Source of the DNA: Promethearchaeota archaeon
GTDB taxonomy: Archaea > Asgardarchaeota > Lokiarchaeia > Sigynarchaeales > SOKP01
Direction: 5' to 3'
Assembly (NCBI GenBank): GCA_019057775.1
Contig: JAHLWT010000071.1
Coordinates: 1-13,730, forward strand
DNA: 13,730 bases
Shown here piece after piece: positions 13,011 through 13,730 of the stretch; within the stretch, counting starts at the first letter, position 1, and the number at the start of each line of letters is the position of its first letter. The notes beneath the pieces were generated by a model. It saw only the letters and a program-made list of their open reading frames with translations. It searched no databases and was not told where the DNA came from. A program made the position numbers and the translations under genes.

Positions 13011-13730
13011 TTAATCAGAATAATTTGAAGGAAGCGCCATTGGATCCTCAACTTGTATAATTTCTGGTCCCTGTTCGGTTTCTAAGCTTTTTAAATACTC
13101 GATGTAATCTTTTTCCGTCGCTTTACTTCCAAGAATAAATTTCAATGATTTTTCGTATTTAATCATTTCTACGAAATTCTTATCCATATTTACCAAATTA
13201 AAACAATTGTGGCATCGAAATACATCTGGTATCCCAATATTCGATGATTTTGCCCAATTAGCGCAACATTTTTTATGTGATAATGTTTCACAACGAGGAC
13301 ATTGGAGTAATTCTTCGTTATTTTTTTGGAAACAAATTGAACATGTTTCAGCTATTTCGGTCTTCTTCAATTTATCTGCCAAATTTCTATAAAAAGGATG
13401 ATGTTCTTCGGGAATTTCTTTAACTTCTTTTTTAAATGGAGATAACGGAGTAATTTCTCTTTTTAGAGCTAATATTTCTAATATAGAACCTAATCCACGA
13501 ATATCGTTAATTTCATGAACACTTCCATTACAATTATTCACTAAATTCATAAGTTTTAAATCTTCTTTTGGATCATCATCAATATCTATCCGAATAATAT
13601 CGATAAAGAAAGGCATATCCTTAACCTTTTCAATTAGGTTTTCTAAAACAGGAATATATTGATCTGGAATTTTGTGAGAACCAGAATCAGTTAATATAAT
13701 TAATCGAAAACATTTTTCAGATATTTTTTT
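13011..13730 (-). CDS. VWA-like domain plus C4HC3 (PHD/RING-type) zinc-finger protein, N-terminus beyond the window
   Basis: The frame is open from the window edge (13730) to the stop at 13011, giving 239 residues. The ATG at 13616 is internal: the 38 residues before it continue the same fold. Residues 1-~90 look like the second half of a von Willebrand A domain: strand RLIILTD, then MPFFIDIIRIDIDDD, then the VHEINDIRGLGSILEILAL end. The metal-site DxSxS would lie outside the window. A zinc finger follows with eight ligands in C4HC3 order (Cys130, 133, 144, 147, His152, Cys155, 173, 176; spacings C2C-10-C2C-4-H2C-17-C2C), as in PHD or RING-variant fingers. The tail is acidic. VWA plus a zinc finger recalls Ssl1/p44 of TFIIH and RGLG/copine-type E3 ligases; which, if either, is unclear. 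No ubiquitin-pathway gene is visible in the window. It lies 82 bases upstream of the mtrH-like gene on the same strand. Confidence 0.72.
   Translation of the reverse strand, partial: KKISEKCFRLIILTDSGSHKIPDQYIPVLENLIEKVKDMPFFIDIIRIDIDDDPKEDLKLMNLVNNCNGSVHEINDIRGLGSILEILALKREITPLSPFKKEVKEIPEEHHPFYRNLADKLKKTEIAETCSICFQKNNEELLQCPRCETLSHKKCCANWAKSSNIGIPDVFRCHNCFNLVNMDKNFVEMIKYEKSLKFILGSKATEKDYIEYLKSLETEQGPEIIQVEDPMALPSNYSD

Noticed and set aside
13207..13392. 61-residue plus-strand ORF opposite the zinc-finger gene.
   Set aside because: Antisense to the C4HC3 finger coding region; no domain.

Overview
The window looks like a piece of an Asgard archaeal chromosome, most like a Lokiarchaeia-type genome. 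The DNA is very AT-rich. Several genes have archaeal TATA boxes placed so that the mRNA would be leaderless. The gene content mixes archaeal metabolism (an MtrH-type methyltransferase, a PurM-fold enzyme, an ATP-cone/NrdD-type protein) with eukaryote-like signalling parts (Arf/Rag-like GTPases, longin-like and roadblock domains, a VWA plus PHD/RING-like zinc-finger protein). The assignment rests on motif recognition only; no database search was possible.

Layout. 2-361 (+) is the C-terminal end of a secreted, membrane-anchored protein. 394-1821 (-) is a longin-like / GTPase / roadblock-like three-domain protein. 1936-3738 (-) is an NrdD-like protein that appears to lack its catalytic residues; diverging from it is a PD-(D/E)XK nuclease-like gene (3926-4723, +). 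4760-5839 (-) is a zinc-ribbon plus roadblock protein, preceded by a second, shorter GTPase (6055-7029, -). 7198-7755 (-) is a LOG/TIGR00725-like Rossmann protein, divergent from a Lys/Glu-rich helical protein ending in a zinc ribbon (7902-8588, +). That gene converges on a membrane protein that also ends in a zinc ribbon (8631-9359, -). 9463-10425 (-) is a PurM-superfamily enzyme with a duplicated fragment of its own 3' end lying just downstream. It diverges from the third GTPase (10519-12021, +), which converges 4 bp from an mtrH-like gene (12026-12928, -). The window ends in the 3' portion of a VWA plus C4HC3 zinc-finger gene (13011-13730, -).

The unifying theme is a small-GTPase module. 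Three paralogous GTPases have an Arf-like core (GLDxxGK[ST]S, PTxG, WDLGGQ), a variable G4 motif (NKFD, HKYD, SKGD; the HKxD form recalls Rag/Gtr GTPases) and a C-terminal roadblock-like domain. Two of them also carry an N-terminal longin-like domain. A stand-alone roadblock protein sits beside the one GTPase that lacks the longin domain. Eukaryotic Rag GTPases, Ragulator (roadblock proteins) and GATOR1/FLCN (longin domains) use the same three folds on separate chains, so this looks like a compact, partly fused version of that toolkit.

Other points of note: an apparent AUA start codon for the roadblock gene; a degenerate NrdD lacking its glycyl-radical domain; a 14-bp promoter element found at exactly the same distance from two divergent start codons; and two kinds of 5' end (leaderless versus Shine-Dalgarno) among neighbouring genes. 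I saw no rRNA, tRNA, CRISPR array or insertion sequence, and no gene-free stretch exceeds about 220 bases.
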